Origin: Variovorax boronicumulans
Lineage (GTDB): Bacteria; Pseudomonadota; Gammaproteobacteria; Burkholderiales; Burkholderiaceae_C
Direction of reading: 5' to 3'
Assembly (NCBI RefSeq): GCF_029892485.1
Contig: NZ_JARXVG010000007.1
Span: forward strand, 248,001-312,000
Length of the DNA stretch: 64,000 nucleotides
Each line of letters begins with the position of its first letter. The stretch's first letter is position 1. Shown here one piece after another: positions 35,884-44,258 of the stretch. The notes beneath the pieces are model-generated. The model saw only the letters and a program-made list of their open reading frames with translations. It was not told where the DNA came from and did no database searches. Position numbers and translations under genes: made by a program.

Positions 35884-36831
35884 TCAATTGTCTGCCTGGG
35901 CGAGCGCGTTGTGAACGGCTTCCAGGGTGGGTGGGTCCGCCCCTTCGCGGGTGCAGTTCAGGGCGGCGGCGGTGGCGGCGAAGCGCATCACTTCCGTCCA
36001 TGCTTCGTCGCTCAGTTCGCCCAGTTGGGCCGGATGCTCGACGCCGTGTTCGAGCAGCGACACCGAGAGCCCGGCCGTGAAGGTGTCGCCCGCGCCGATG
36101 GTGTCGACCACGGTGACGCGCGGCGCCGCCACGGTGAGCGGCGCGTGCCCCGTGCGCCAGAGCGTGGCGCCCGCGCCACCGCGCGTGACGATCACCGCGC
36201 GCGCGCCGGCCTTCAGGCAATCGGCGGCCAGCGCATCGACCGGCTGGCCGGGCGCGAGCAGTTCGGCGTCTTCGTCGCTGAGCTTGACGAGGTCGGCCAT
36301 CGCCATCCAGTTCGTCACGCGATCGCGGAAGGCGGCCATGTCGGGGATGAGGCTGGGCCGCACGTTGGGGTCGAACACGATCACGCAGCGCCCTGCATTG
36401 GCGGCGACCAGTTCGGCGATGCGCGTGGAAGCCGGCTCCTGCAGCAGCGAGATCGATCCGAAGTGCAGGAAGCGGCACTCCGCCGGCAGCTGCGGCAGCG
36501 GCTCTGGCGACCAAGTCGCATCGGCGCTGCCGCCTGTGTAGAACGCATAGCGGTTGGTCTTGGGCGTGCGCTCGACGAAGGCCAGCGTCGAAGGTGCATT
36601 GCTGCGCAGGATGAAGCTGGTGTCCACGCCGTTGCGCGCAAGGAACCCCATCAGCCGCTCGCCGAAGAGGTCGGTCGACAGCTGCGTGAGAAACCCCGTG
36701 TGCACCCCGAGGCGCGCGCAAGCCACGGCCGTGTTGAGCGGCGAGCCGCCCTCGTGGCCGAGGAACGCCAGGGTGCCCGCCTCGCTGGCGGTGAAATCGA
36801 TGAGGGCTTCGCCCGTGAGTGCTATGCGCAT
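35884..36831 (-). CDS. Fructokinase, PfkB family
   Basis: A 315-residue sugar kinase with the two PfkB signatures: the glycine-rich GHEGGSPLNTAVACARLG (25-42) and DTIGAGDTFTAGL (243-255) with the catalytic aspartate D249. In this operon it would phosphorylate fructose made from mannitol or sorbitol to fructose 6-phosphate. The ATG at 36831 is chosen because it places MRIALTGEALIDF at the family's usual N terminus; the frame runs 45 codons further upstream into the neighbouring gene. It lies 13 bases after the transaldolase-like gene. Confidence 0.92.
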   Translation of the reverse strand: MRIALTGEALIDFTASEAGTLAFLGHEGGSPLNTAVACARLGVHTGFLTQLSTDLFGERLMGFLARNGVDTSFILRSNAPSTLAFVERTPKTNRYAFYTGGSADATWSPEPLPQLPAECRFLHFGSISLLQEPASTRIAELVAANAGRCVIVFDPNVRPSLIPDMAAFRDRVTNWMAMADLVKLSDEDAELLAPGQPVDALAADCLKAGARAVIVTRGGAGATLWRTGHAPLTVAAPRVTVVDTIGAGDTFTAGLSVSLLEHGVEHPAQLGELSDEAWTEVMRFAATAAALNCTREGADPPTLEAVHNALAQADN

Positions 36832-36844
36832 GGTTCTTGATTTT

Positions 36845-37519
36845 TCAGTCCGGCAGAGCCTGGGCATCGGCGAGGAAACCGCGTTCGGCGGCCAGCGTGG
36901 CCGGATGGTCCAGCAGTTCGGCAAAAAGGCGCGGCGGGATCGTGATGGCGCCCACGCCCAGTGCAAGCAGCGACAGGTACGCCTCGCGCGAGCGGATGCT
37001 CGCCACCAGCAGGCGCGTACCCGAGGAGGGCCGCTGCGCGACCAGCGACTGCATCCGCGCGATCAGCGCGAGCCCGTCGATGCCCGAGTCTTCGAGCCGC
37101 CCGAGGTACGGCGCCGCATAGGCCCCGCCCAGCTGCGCCGCGAAGTGCGCCTGCTCGGGCGCGTACACGGCGGTCCACGTCACGGGAACGCCCTCGGCGA
37201 TGAGCCGCGCGCCGGCATCGAAGCCCTGGCGCGTGGCGGGAATCTTCACGACCAGCTGGCCGCGGTCGAAATGCGAGAGCAGCACCCGCGCGTCTTCGAG
37301 CATGCCGTCGACGTCGCTCGAATACACCTGCGCCTGCACCTGCCGGGCGCCCAGGTCGAGGCAGCGCTTCAGCAGGCCGGGCACTTCACCCCGGCCGACA
37401 CCCGCGCGCTTGAGCAGCGTCGGGTTGGTCGTCACCCCGTGCACCACGGGGTGCGGCAGGCAGGTCTTCAGCTCTGCCAGGTCGGCGCTGTCGAGGTAGA
37501 GATGGAAATCTTCGTTCAT
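36845..37519 (-). CDS. Transaldolase / fructose-6-phosphate aldolase family protein
   Basis: A 224-residue member of the small transaldolase family (Fsa/TalC type). It has LYLDSADLAEL (8-18), TTNPTLLKRAG (30-40) and the Schiff-base lysine in LVVKIPAT (K92). Small members are either transaldolases or fructose 6-phosphate aldolases; the sequence alone does not decide. A full-size tal exists elsewhere in the window (48933-49889), so this copy probably serves polyol breakdown specifically. It lies between the SDR and fructokinase genes, with a 93-base gap before it that shows nothing notable. Confidence 0.88.
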   Translation of the reverse strand: MNEDFHLYLDSADLAELKTCLPHPVVHGVTTNPTLLKRAGVGRGEVPGLLKRCLDLGARQVQAQVYSSDVDGMLEDARVLLSHFDRGQLVVKIPATRQGFDAGARLIAEGVPVTWTAVYAPEQAHFAAQLGGAYAAPYLGRLEDSGIDGLALIARMQSLVAQRPSSGTRLLVASIRSREAYLSLLALGVGAITIPPRLFAELLDHPATLAAERGFLADAQALPD

Positions 37520-37612
37520 GGATCGCGTGCTGCAAAGGAAGCCGATCTTCTCACCGTGCCGGGTGGGGTTCACCGCGCAAAAAGGATTGGTCCCGATACT
37601 TTCTTGTCCGGC

Positions 37613-38401
37613 TCAGCTCATGACGTTGCCGCCATCGACATTCAGCGTCTGTGCCGTGATGTAGCGCGCCTCGTCGCTGGCAAGAAAAACGGCGGCTCCC
37701 GCGATGTCGTCGGGCACACCCATGCGGCCCAATGGCACTTCGAATCCCACGCGCCGCTTCTTCTCGCCGGGCGGCAGCCCTTCGGCCTTGGCGAACAGGC
37801 TGTCGACGTGGTCCCACATCGGCGTGTCGACCACGCCCGGCGCGATGCCGTTGACGCGGATGCCATGCGGCGCCATGGCCAGCGCCGCGCTCTGGGTGTA
37901 GCTGATGACGGTCGCCTTGGTCGCGCAGTAGTGCGACACCAGCGCCTCGCCACGGCGCCCCGCCTGCGAGGCCATGTTGATGACCGACGCGCCCTGCGTT
38001 CCGGCCTCGACCATGTGGCGCAGCACCGCCTGCATCACGAAGAACATGCCCTTCACGTTGACGGCGAAGAGCTTGTCGAACGAGGCTTCGTCGCTCTCGA
38101 GCAGCGGCGCAAGGTCGAACACGGCCGCGTTGTTGAAGAGCGTGTGAACGGGGCCGAATGCGGCAATCGCCTCGGCCAGCAAACGTTGAATGTCTTGCGC
38201 GTTCCTGACATCGGCCGCGATGTAGGCGAGGCGGTCGGGATGGCGGTGCTGCACCGCACGCACCGCATCCGGCGCACCAGCCGCACGGTCGATCACGCTG
38301 CAGCGCGCCCCCTCGGCGATGCAGGCCTCGGCCACCGCAAGGCCGATGCCGCCGCCCGCACCGGTCAGCAGCACATGGCGGTCCTGCAGCCGGCCGCTCA
38401 T
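37613..38401 (-). CDS. Short-chain dehydrogenase, probable sorbitol/polyol dehydrogenase
   Basis: A 262-residue NAD(P)-dependent SDR with the nucleotide loop TGAGGGIG (13-20), NNAA (90-93), and the catalytic S145, Y158 and K162 (YCATK). D38 after the second beta strand (SVIDRA) suggests NAD. Similar enzymes beside this ABC transporter type oxidise D-sorbitol to fructose (SmoS) or related polyols, which fits the operon. The start overlaps the mannitol dehydrogenase stop by ATGA. The exact substrate is not determined. Confidence 0.9.
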   Translation of the reverse strand: MSGRLQDRHVLLTGAGGGIGLAVAEACIAEGARCSVIDRAAGAPDAVRAVQHRHPDRLAYIAADVRNAQDIQRLLAEAIAAFGPVHTLFNNAAVFDLAPLLESDEASFDKLFAVNVKGMFFVMQAVLRHMVEAGTQGASVINMASQAGRRGEALVSHYCATKATVISYTQSAALAMAPHGIRVNGIAPGVVDTPMWDHVDSLFAKAEGLPPGEKKRRVGFEVPLGRMGVPDDIAGAAVFLASDEARYITAQTLNVDGGNVMS

Positions 38402-39834
38402 TTCACGTCGCCTTCGACGAAGCGCACGACGCGCGCACACGCCTTGCGAACCGCCTCGACCAGCCGCGCATCGCCCGCGAGGTCGCCCCACAGGCCGGTG
38501 TCGGCGCACAGCGCCGCGACCGGATCGGCCGCATCGCAGATCGCATGCGCCACCGCTTCGTCCATACCCTGGTCCTGGTAGGCGTAGGGCAGCGCGCCGC
38601 GGTGCCAGCGCTGCAGGAAGGCGAGGAACAGCGCCGGCAGCATCGCCACGCTGTCGATGCCCTCGCCCGCGGCCAGGCGCTCGCGCACGGTCGGCGCGAT
38701 GAAGCCCGGGATCTTGGAGAAACCGTCCGCCGCCACGCGCTGGTTGGTGTCGCGGATCGCGGGGTTGCCGAAGCGGTCGAGCACCACGTCGCGGTAGGCC
38801 GCGAGATCGATGGGGCTGGGGCTCAGGCACGGGATCACGTCGTCGCTCACGTAGTCGTGGGCCATCTTGCGGATGGCCGCGTCGTGCGTGCCTTCGTGGA
38901 TGAATTCGAGCCCGATCAGCGTGCCGGCCCAGGCGATGCAGCTGTGGGTCGCGTTGAGGATGCGGATCTTGGCCTCCTCATACGGCTGCACCGACTCCAC
39001 CAGCTCCACGCCCACGCGTCCCCAGTCGGGCCGGCCGGCGATGAAGTTGTCTTCGATGACCCACTGGATGAAGCTCTCGCCCGTGATCGGCGCGGCATCG
39101 TCGCGGCCGGTGGCGGTCAGCACCCGCGCGCGCAACTCGGGCGGCGGCCGCGGCGTGATGCGGTCGACCATCGCATTCGGGCAACGGGTGTTGGCGACGG
39201 TCCAGGCCAGGAGGTCGGCATCGCCCGCGCGCTCGATGAACTCCAGCAGGCCGCCGTGAAAGCGATCCCCGTTGTGGCGCAGGTTGTCGCAGTTCAGGAG
39301 CGTGACCGGGCCGGCGCCTGCCGCCTTGCGCGCGCGAAGGATCGCGCACACCGCGCCGTAGACCGTCTCGCCGGCCTCGCCGCGCCGCGCGCGTTCGATG
39401 TCCGCGGCCAGGTCGGCGAACGACAGGTCGAGCTTGTGGTCCTTCGCGTCGAGGTAGTAGCCCGCCTCGGTCACGGTGAAGGAGACGATGCGCGTGGACG
39501 GCGCCGCGCCGCGCGCGATCACTGCGGCCAGCGAGGGCTCGTAGGGCAGCACCTCGCGGATCGCCTCGATCTGTTCGTAGCGGTACTCGCCCGCGGGCGA
39601 CACGGTCTCGAGCGTGTAGCGCCCGCCCTGCGCGCGCAGCGCCGCGACGACCTCGGCCATGTCGGGCCGGATGTTGGCGCCCGACAGCGACCAGCGGGTG
39701 TCGCCCGCTTCGATCAGCCGCTGCAGGTAGACGGCCTGGTGCGCGCGGTGGAACGAGCCCAGGCCCAGGTGAAGCACCGTGAACTCCGAGAGAGCCGGTG
39801 GTGTGTGCGCAATAGACGCTGCTGCGAGAGTCAC
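38398..39834 (-). CDS. Mannitol dehydrogenase family polyol dehydrogenase
   Basis: A 478-residue zinc-independent long-chain polyol dehydrogenase (mannitol 2-dehydrogenase, D-arabinitol 4-dehydrogenase and fructuronate reductase family). The N-terminal nucleotide-binding part is LHLGLGSFHRAHQAVYL, and the catalytic motif K-x4-N-x2-H is at K289, N294 and H297 in KIRILNATH. With both fructokinase and xylulokinase in the operon it may oxidise mannitol to fructose and arabitol to xylulose. It begins with a GTG at 39834, 23 bases after the ABC ATPase gene. Confidence 0.93.
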   Translation of the reverse strand: MTLAAASIAHTPPALSEFTVLHLGLGSFHRAHQAVYLQRLIEAGDTRWSLSGANIRPDMAEVVAALRAQGGRYTLETVSPAGEYRYEQIEAIREVLPYEPSLAAVIARGAAPSTRIVSFTVTEAGYYLDAKDHKLDLSFADLAADIERARRGEAGETVYGAVCAILRARKAAGAGPVTLLNCDNLRHNGDRFHGGLLEFIERAGDADLLAWTVANTRCPNAMVDRITPRPPPELRARVLTATGRDDAAPITGESFIQWVIEDNFIAGRPDWGRVGVELVESVQPYEEAKIRILNATHSCIAWAGTLIGLEFIHEGTHDAAIRKMAHDYVSDDVIPCLSPSPIDLAAYRDVVLDRFGNPAIRDTNQRVAADGFSKIPGFIAPTVRERLAAGEGIDSVAMLPALFLAFLQRWHRGALPYAYQDQGMDEAVAHAICDAADPVAALCADTGLWGDLAGDARLVEAVRKACARVVRFVEGDVK

Positions 39835-39857
39835 GGGGAAATTCCGTCAAAGAAAAA

Positions 39858-40898
39858 TCAGGCGGAGACCGAGCGGCCTTCGCGGTTGAACAGATGCAGC
39901 ACCGACGGGTCGAGCTCGACCGCCACGTCGTCGCCCGCCTGCAGGGGCGTGCGCTCGTTCTGCCGTGCGATGAGCGGCACGCCGCCCACATCGACATGGA
40001 TGAGCGTGTCGGCGCCGAGCGCCTCGATCAGCTCTACGCGGCCCAGCACGTCCGACACCGGCGCGCCCTGCTTCGGGTGCACGCGCAGGCCTTCAGGCCG
40101 CACGCCGAGGAACCCGTCGTTCGGCAGGCGGCCACCGGTCGCTGCAGAGAAACTCGGGATCGCGCTCGCCGACACCATGTTCATCGACGGCATCCCGATG
40201 AACTGCGCGACGAACTGGTTGGCCGGGCGGTCGTACAGCTCCAGCGGCGTGCCGACCTGTTCGATCAGCCCGTCCCGGAGCACCACCACACGGTCGGCCA
40301 GCGTCATGGCCTCGACCTGGTCGTGCGTCACGTAGATCGTGGTCGCGCCGAGCGCGCGATGCAGCTTGTGGATCTCGACGCGCGTGTTGCCGCGCAGCGC
40401 CGCGTCGAGGTTCGACAGCGGCTCGTCGAAGAGGAACACCTTGGGCGCGCGCACGATCGCGCGGCCGATGGCCACACGCTGGCGCTGGCCGCCCGACAGA
40501 TCCTTGGGCGTGCGGTCCAGGTACTGCGTGAGGTTCAGCGTCTTGGCCGCGTGCTCTACCTTGGTCCTGATCTCGTCCTTGGCCACGCCCGCGAGCTTGA
40601 GCGCGAAGGACATGTTGTCGTACACGCTCATGTGCGGATAGAGCGCGTAGCTCTGGAACACCATCGCCAGGTCGCGCTTGCCCGAAGGCGTCCAGGTGAT
40701 GTCCTTGCCGTCGAGCAGCAGGTTGCCGCTGCTGATCGGTTCGAGCCCCGCGATCAGCCGCAGCAGCGTCGACTTGCCGCAACCGGATGGTCCGACGAAG
40801 ACGATGAACTCGCCTTTCCGGATTTCCAGGTCGACGCCCTTGATGATGTGGACGTCACCAAAGCTCTTCTTGATGCTCTTGAGTTCGAGGTAGGCCAT
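39858..40898 (-). CDS. Polyol ABC transporter ATP-binding protein (MalK/SmoK type)
   Basis: A 346-residue ATPase of the CUT1 carbohydrate class that powers polyol import. Walker A is GPSGCGKST (36-44), the signature LSGGQRQ follows near 134, Walker B ends FLFDEPLSNLD and the switch histidine is in YVTHDQ. The C-terminal 110 residues form the OB-type regulatory domain of MalK. It lies 18 bases after the second permease gene. No second ATPase is found in this operon, so it would serve as homodimer. Confidence 0.95.
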   Translation of the reverse strand: MAYLELKSIKKSFGDVHIIKGVDLEIRKGEFIVFVGPSGCGKSTLLRLIAGLEPISSGNLLLDGKDITWTPSGKRDLAMVFQSYALYPHMSVYDNMSFALKLAGVAKDEIRTKVEHAAKTLNLTQYLDRTPKDLSGGQRQRVAIGRAIVRAPKVFLFDEPLSNLDAALRGNTRVEIHKLHRALGATTIYVTHDQVEAMTLADRVVVLRDGLIEQVGTPLELYDRPANQFVAQFIGMPSMNMVSASAIPSFSAATGGRLPNDGFLGVRPEGLRVHPKQGAPVSDVLGRVELIEALGADTLIHVDVGGVPLIARQNERTPLQAGDDVAVELDPSVLHLFNREGRSVSA

Positions 40899-40916
40899 GA
40901 GATGTCTCCCTTTTCT

Positions 40917-41741
40917 TTACTTGACGGCGCCGAAGGTCAGGCCTTGGACGAGCTGCTTCTGGCTGAACCAGCCGAACACGACGATGGGCGCAATGGCCAT
41001 CAGCGAGGCGGCCGACAACTTGGCCCAGAACAGGCCCTCGGGGCTGGAGTACGAGGCGATCAACGTGGCCAGCGTGCCGGCCTTGGCGGAGCTGAGGTTC
41101 AACGCCCAGAAGGCCTCGTTCCAGCTCAGCACCAAGCACAGGAGGCCGGTCGATGCGAGCCCGCCCACCGACAGCGGCATCACCACATGGCGGAACTCGG
41201 TCCACAGGCTCGCGCCGTCCATGCGCGCGGCTTCGAGGATCTCGTTCGGAATGTCCTTGTAGGCGCTGTAGAGCATCCACACCATGATCGGCAGGTTCGA
41301 CAGCGTGAACACGATGGTCAGCGCGGTGAGCGAATCCAGAAGGCCCGCGGTCTGCGCGAGCACGTAGATCGGCACCAGCGCGCCCACGGCCGGCATCATC
41401 TTGGTGGAGAGCATCCACATGAGGATGTCGCGCGTCTTCTTCGTGCGGAAGAACGCCATCGAGTACGCAGCGGGTGCCGCGATCAGCAAGCCCAGGATCG
41501 TCGAGCCCAGGCTGGTGATGAGCGAGTTGCGCGCATACAGCAGGTAGTCACTGCGGCGCTGCACTTCGCCGAAGTTGTCGAGCGTGGGCTCGAAGATGAA
41601 GAGCGGCGGCACATGGATCGCCTGCAGCTCCGTCTTGAAGGCCGTGAGAAACAGCCAGCCGAGCGGAAAGAACAGGAGCAGCGCCACGGCCCACGCACCG
41701 ACGGTGCGCAGCAGCTGGGGAAGGAAGTTGCTGGGTTGCAT
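40917..41741 (-). CDS. Polyol ABC transporter permease (MalG/SmoG type)
   Basis: A 274-residue inner membrane permease with six predicted helices and the coupling loop EAARMDGASLWTEFRHVVMPLS that contacts the ATPase. It has the C-terminal short tail of the MalG class. Start at the ATG at 41741, ten bases after the first permease gene; 29 further codons upstream are open but overlap that gene. Forms the translocation pore with the neighbouring SmoF-type permease. Confidence 0.94.
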   Translation of the reverse strand: MQPSNFLPQLLRTVGAWAVALLLFFPLGWLFLTAFKTELQAIHVPPLFIFEPTLDNFGEVQRRSDYLLYARNSLITSLGSTILGLLIAAPAAYSMAFFRTKKTRDILMWMLSTKMMPAVGALVPIYVLAQTAGLLDSLTALTIVFTLSNLPIMVWMLYSAYKDIPNEILEAARMDGASLWTEFRHVVMPLSVGGLASTGLLCLVLSWNEAFWALNLSSAKAGTLATLIASYSSPEGLFWAKLSAASLMAIAPIVVFGWFSQKQLVQGLTFGAVK

Positions 41742-41751
41742 GGTCGTGCCT

Positions 41752-42609
41752 TCAGTCCAGGTTCTTGCCGATGATGCGAATGAGGAAGAAGGCCACGATG
41801 TTGGCCAGCACCACCGCGAACAGCGCACCGGCGGAGGCCACGCCCACGTCGAAATTCATCAGCGACTGCTTGAAGATCAGATAGGTCATGTTCGTGCTCT
41901 CGTTGCCCGGGCCGCCATTGGTGGTGATGGCGATCTCGGCGAACACGCTGAGCAGGAAGATCATCTCGATCATGATCACCACGGCCATCGGACGGCCCAG
42001 GTGCGGGATGGTGAGATAGAAGAAGCGCTGGAAGGAACTCGCGCCGTCCATGCGCGCGGCTTCCATCTGCTCGCGGTCCAGCGACTGCAGTGAGGTGATG
42101 AAGATCAGGCAGGCAAAGGGCAGCCACTGCCAGGCCACCATGATGATCACCGAGAGCAGCGGCACGTCGGTGAGCCAGTCCACGGGCTGCGCGCCGAAGA
42201 AGCGCCACACGTCGGCGAGCACGCCGTAGATGGGATTCATCATCATGTGCTTCCACAGCAGCGCGTTGACTGCGGGCATGACGAAGAACGGAGAGATGAG
42301 GAGCACGCGCACGATGCCGCGGCCCGGGAAAGGCTCGTTCACCAGGAGCGCGAGCAGCACGCCGAACACCACCGTGATGACGATCACGCTGCCGATGAGC
42401 AGCAGCGTGTTCCAGGTGGCGGGCCAGAAGTCCGGATCGGTGACGAAGTAGTGAAAATTCTCCAGGCCCGCGAAGGTGCGTTCGCCGGGCTGCATGAGGT
42501 TGTAGTTCACGAAGGAGAAGTACAACGTCATCAACAGCGGCACGATCATCCAGAGGAAGAGCGTGAGCACGGCGGGCGCCATGAGGGCCCGGGGCAGGAG
42601 TCTTTTCAT
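41752..42609 (-). CDS. Polyol ABC transporter permease (MalF/SmoF type)
   Basis: A 285-residue inner membrane permease with six predicted helices and the EAARMDGASSFQRFFYLTIPHL coupling loop. ATG at 42609 preceded by an AGGAGG-like stretch is absent on this strand, but the start matches the family N terminus (MKRLLPRALMAPAVLTLFLWM). It lies 149 bases after the binding protein gene; the gap holds a large inverted repeat that may lower expression relative to the binding protein. Confidence 0.94.
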   Translation of the reverse strand: MKRLLPRALMAPAVLTLFLWMIVPLLMTLYFSFVNYNLMQPGERTFAGLENFHYFVTDPDFWPATWNTLLLIGSVIVITVVFGVLLALLVNEPFPGRGIVRVLLISPFFVMPAVNALLWKHMMMNPIYGVLADVWRFFGAQPVDWLTDVPLLSVIIMVAWQWLPFACLIFITSLQSLDREQMEAARMDGASSFQRFFYLTIPHLGRPMAVVIMIEMIFLLSVFAEIAITTNGGPGNESTNMTYLIFKQSLMNFDVGVASAGALFAVVLANIVAFFLIRIIGKNLD

Positions 42610-42634
42610 GAGGAGGTCCCTTCTTGTTGTCTCT

Positions 42635-42747
42635 GGCTCCTTCCCCCTCTGGGGGAAGGCGGGGATGGGGGCTCCCTGATCGACCACCGCGGCCGATCGA
42701 TGCGCCGCGTGCCCCCACCCCGCCCCTCCCCCGGAAGGGGAGGGAGT
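42635..42747. repeat. Long imperfect inverted repeat between binding protein and permease genes
   Basis: The left arm (42635-42672) and right arm (42711-42747) are GC-rich near-complements of about 37 bases. Each arm also folds alone: CCTTCCCCC-TCT-GGGGGAAGG (42639-42659) is a perfect nine-base stem, and the right arm holds a similar weaker one. Elements of this look, with facing arms rich in runs of C and G, are common between genes in Burkholderiales. In mRNA it could protect the binding protein message from 3' decay. Confidence 0.6.
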
Positions 42748-42758
42748 AAAGCCCGGGC

Positions 42759-44069
42759 TTACTTGTACTGCCCCGACTTCTTGATCTCGCGCTCAGCCAG
42801 CGTCTGCGAAGTCTTCAGCGCCTGATCGACCGTGACCTTGCCCGACAGCGCCGCGCTCATCTGCTGGCCCACGCCGGTGCCGATGGCCTGGAACTCGGGA
42901 ATGGCCGCGTACTGCACGCCGACGTACGGCGACTTGGGCAGCGTGCTGTCGCTGAGGTTCGCGCTGTCGATGGCCTTCTTCTCGGCGGCGGCGAACTTGG
43001 CCACCTTCTGGAACTCGGGGTTCGCGTAGGTCGACTTGCGCGTGCCGGTGGGCACCGAGCCCCAGCCGGCTTCCTTGGCCACGAGGTTCACGTACTCCTT
43101 GGAAGTCGCCCACTTCACGAAGGTCTGCGCAGCGGCGCCCTTGGTCGAGCTGGCGGGAATCGCCAGGTTCCAGGTCCACAGCCAGTTGGCGCCCTTCGGC
43201 GTCACGGCGACGGGCGCCTGTGCGAACGCGACCTTGTCGGCCACCTTGGACTGCTTCGGATCGCTGATGAACGAGGCCGCGATGGTCGCGTCCACCCACA
43301 TGCCGCACTTGCCTTCGTTGAACAGCGCCAGGTTCTCGTTGAAGCTGTTGGCCGAGGCGCCCGGCGGGCCATAGGCCTTCATCAGGTCGACGTAGAAGTT
43401 GATCGCGTCCTTCCAGGGCTTGGTGTCGATCTGCGGCTTCCACTGCATGTCGAACCACTGGCCGCCGTTGGTGTTGACCAGCGTCGTGAGGAAGGCCATG
43501 TTGTCGCCCCAGCCCGGCTTGCCGCGCAGGCACATGCCGTACACGCCGGCCTTCGGGTCGTGGATCTTGCCGGCCAGTTCCTTCACCTGCACCCAGGTGG
43601 GCTGCTCCGGCATCTGGAAGCCGACCTTGTCGGCCAGGTCCTTGCGGTACATGAGCATCGAGCTCTCGCCGTAGAAGGGCGCTGCGTAGAGCTTGCCTTC
43701 GTACGACAGGCCCGCGCGGATGGCGGGCAGCAGGTCGTCCGCGTCATAGGCGGCGTCGGTGGCAATGGGCTGCAGCCAGCCCTTCTTCGACCAGATCGGC
43801 GCTTCGTACAGGCCGATGGTCATCACGTCGAACTGGCCGCCCTTGGTGGCGATGTCGGTGGTCACGCGCTGGCGCAGCGTGCCTTCTTCCAGCGTGACCC
43901 ATTTGAGCTTGATGTCGGGGTTGGCTTTCTCGAAGAAGGGGGTGAGCTTCTGCATCTCGATCATGTGGCCGTTGTTCACGGTCGCGATCACGAGTTCGGT
44001 GGCGGCCTGGGACACGAGCCCCGTGCCGAGGAGTGCGAGGACGAGGCCCGCTTTCAGAAAACGCTTCAT
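42759..44069 (-). CDS. Polyol ABC transporter substrate-binding protein (SmoE type)
   Basis: A 436-residue family 1 extracellular solute-binding protein. Signal peptide MKRFLKAGLVLALLGTGLVSQA, mature start near ATELVIATV. The fold-typical segments FFEKANPDIKLKWV, DVMTIGLYEAPIWSKKGWL and MLMYRKDLADKVGF are visible. Sequence features match sorbitol/mannitol binding proteins encoded beside mannitol dehydrogenase genes. First gene of the polyol operon, so it carries the main regulatory region upstream. Confidence 0.94.
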   Translation of the reverse strand: MKRFLKAGLVLALLGTGLVSQAATELVIATVNNGHMIEMQKLTPFFEKANPDIKLKWVTLEEGTLRQRVTTDIATKGGQFDVMTIGLYEAPIWSKKGWLQPIATDAAYDADDLLPAIRAGLSYEGKLYAAPFYGESSMLMYRKDLADKVGFQMPEQPTWVQVKELAGKIHDPKAGVYGMCLRGKPGWGDNMAFLTTLVNTNGGQWFDMQWKPQIDTKPWKDAINFYVDLMKAYGPPGASANSFNENLALFNEGKCGMWVDATIAASFISDPKQSKVADKVAFAQAPVAVTPKGANWLWTWNLAIPASSTKGAAAQTFVKWATSKEYVNLVAKEAGWGSVPTGTRKSTYANPEFQKVAKFAAAEKKAIDSANLSDSTLPKSPYVGVQYAAIPEFQAIGTGVGQQMSAALSGKVTVDQALKTSQTLAEREIKKSGQYK

Positions 44070-44150
44070 GTTGTCTCCTAGAGGTGAGCGACGCCCTCTT
44101 GTTGTCGGGTCGCCGTGGGGGGATTCTGGGGAAACTCAGTTGCGGCTTTG

Positions 44151-44179
44151 GTACTTCGACGGTTACCTCCCGTACTTTC
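44151..44179 (-). promoter_or_regulatory. Candidate AraC-type direct repeats upstream of the polyol operon
   Basis: On the minus strand GAAAGTAC (44172-44179) and CGAAGTAC (44151-44158) occur in the same orientation with a 21-base period, two helical turns, as AraC-family dimers prefer. They lie 82-110 bases before the binding protein start. The rest of the 189-base gap (44070-44258) shows no strong promoter by eye. Confidence 0.35.
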
Positions 44180-44258
44180 ATGCACTGGTTGGCTAGTGAA
44201 TTCCCTAATTGGTGCAACACAGCATGGAAAACCGCAAGCCAAAGGCCTCAAGTGAACT

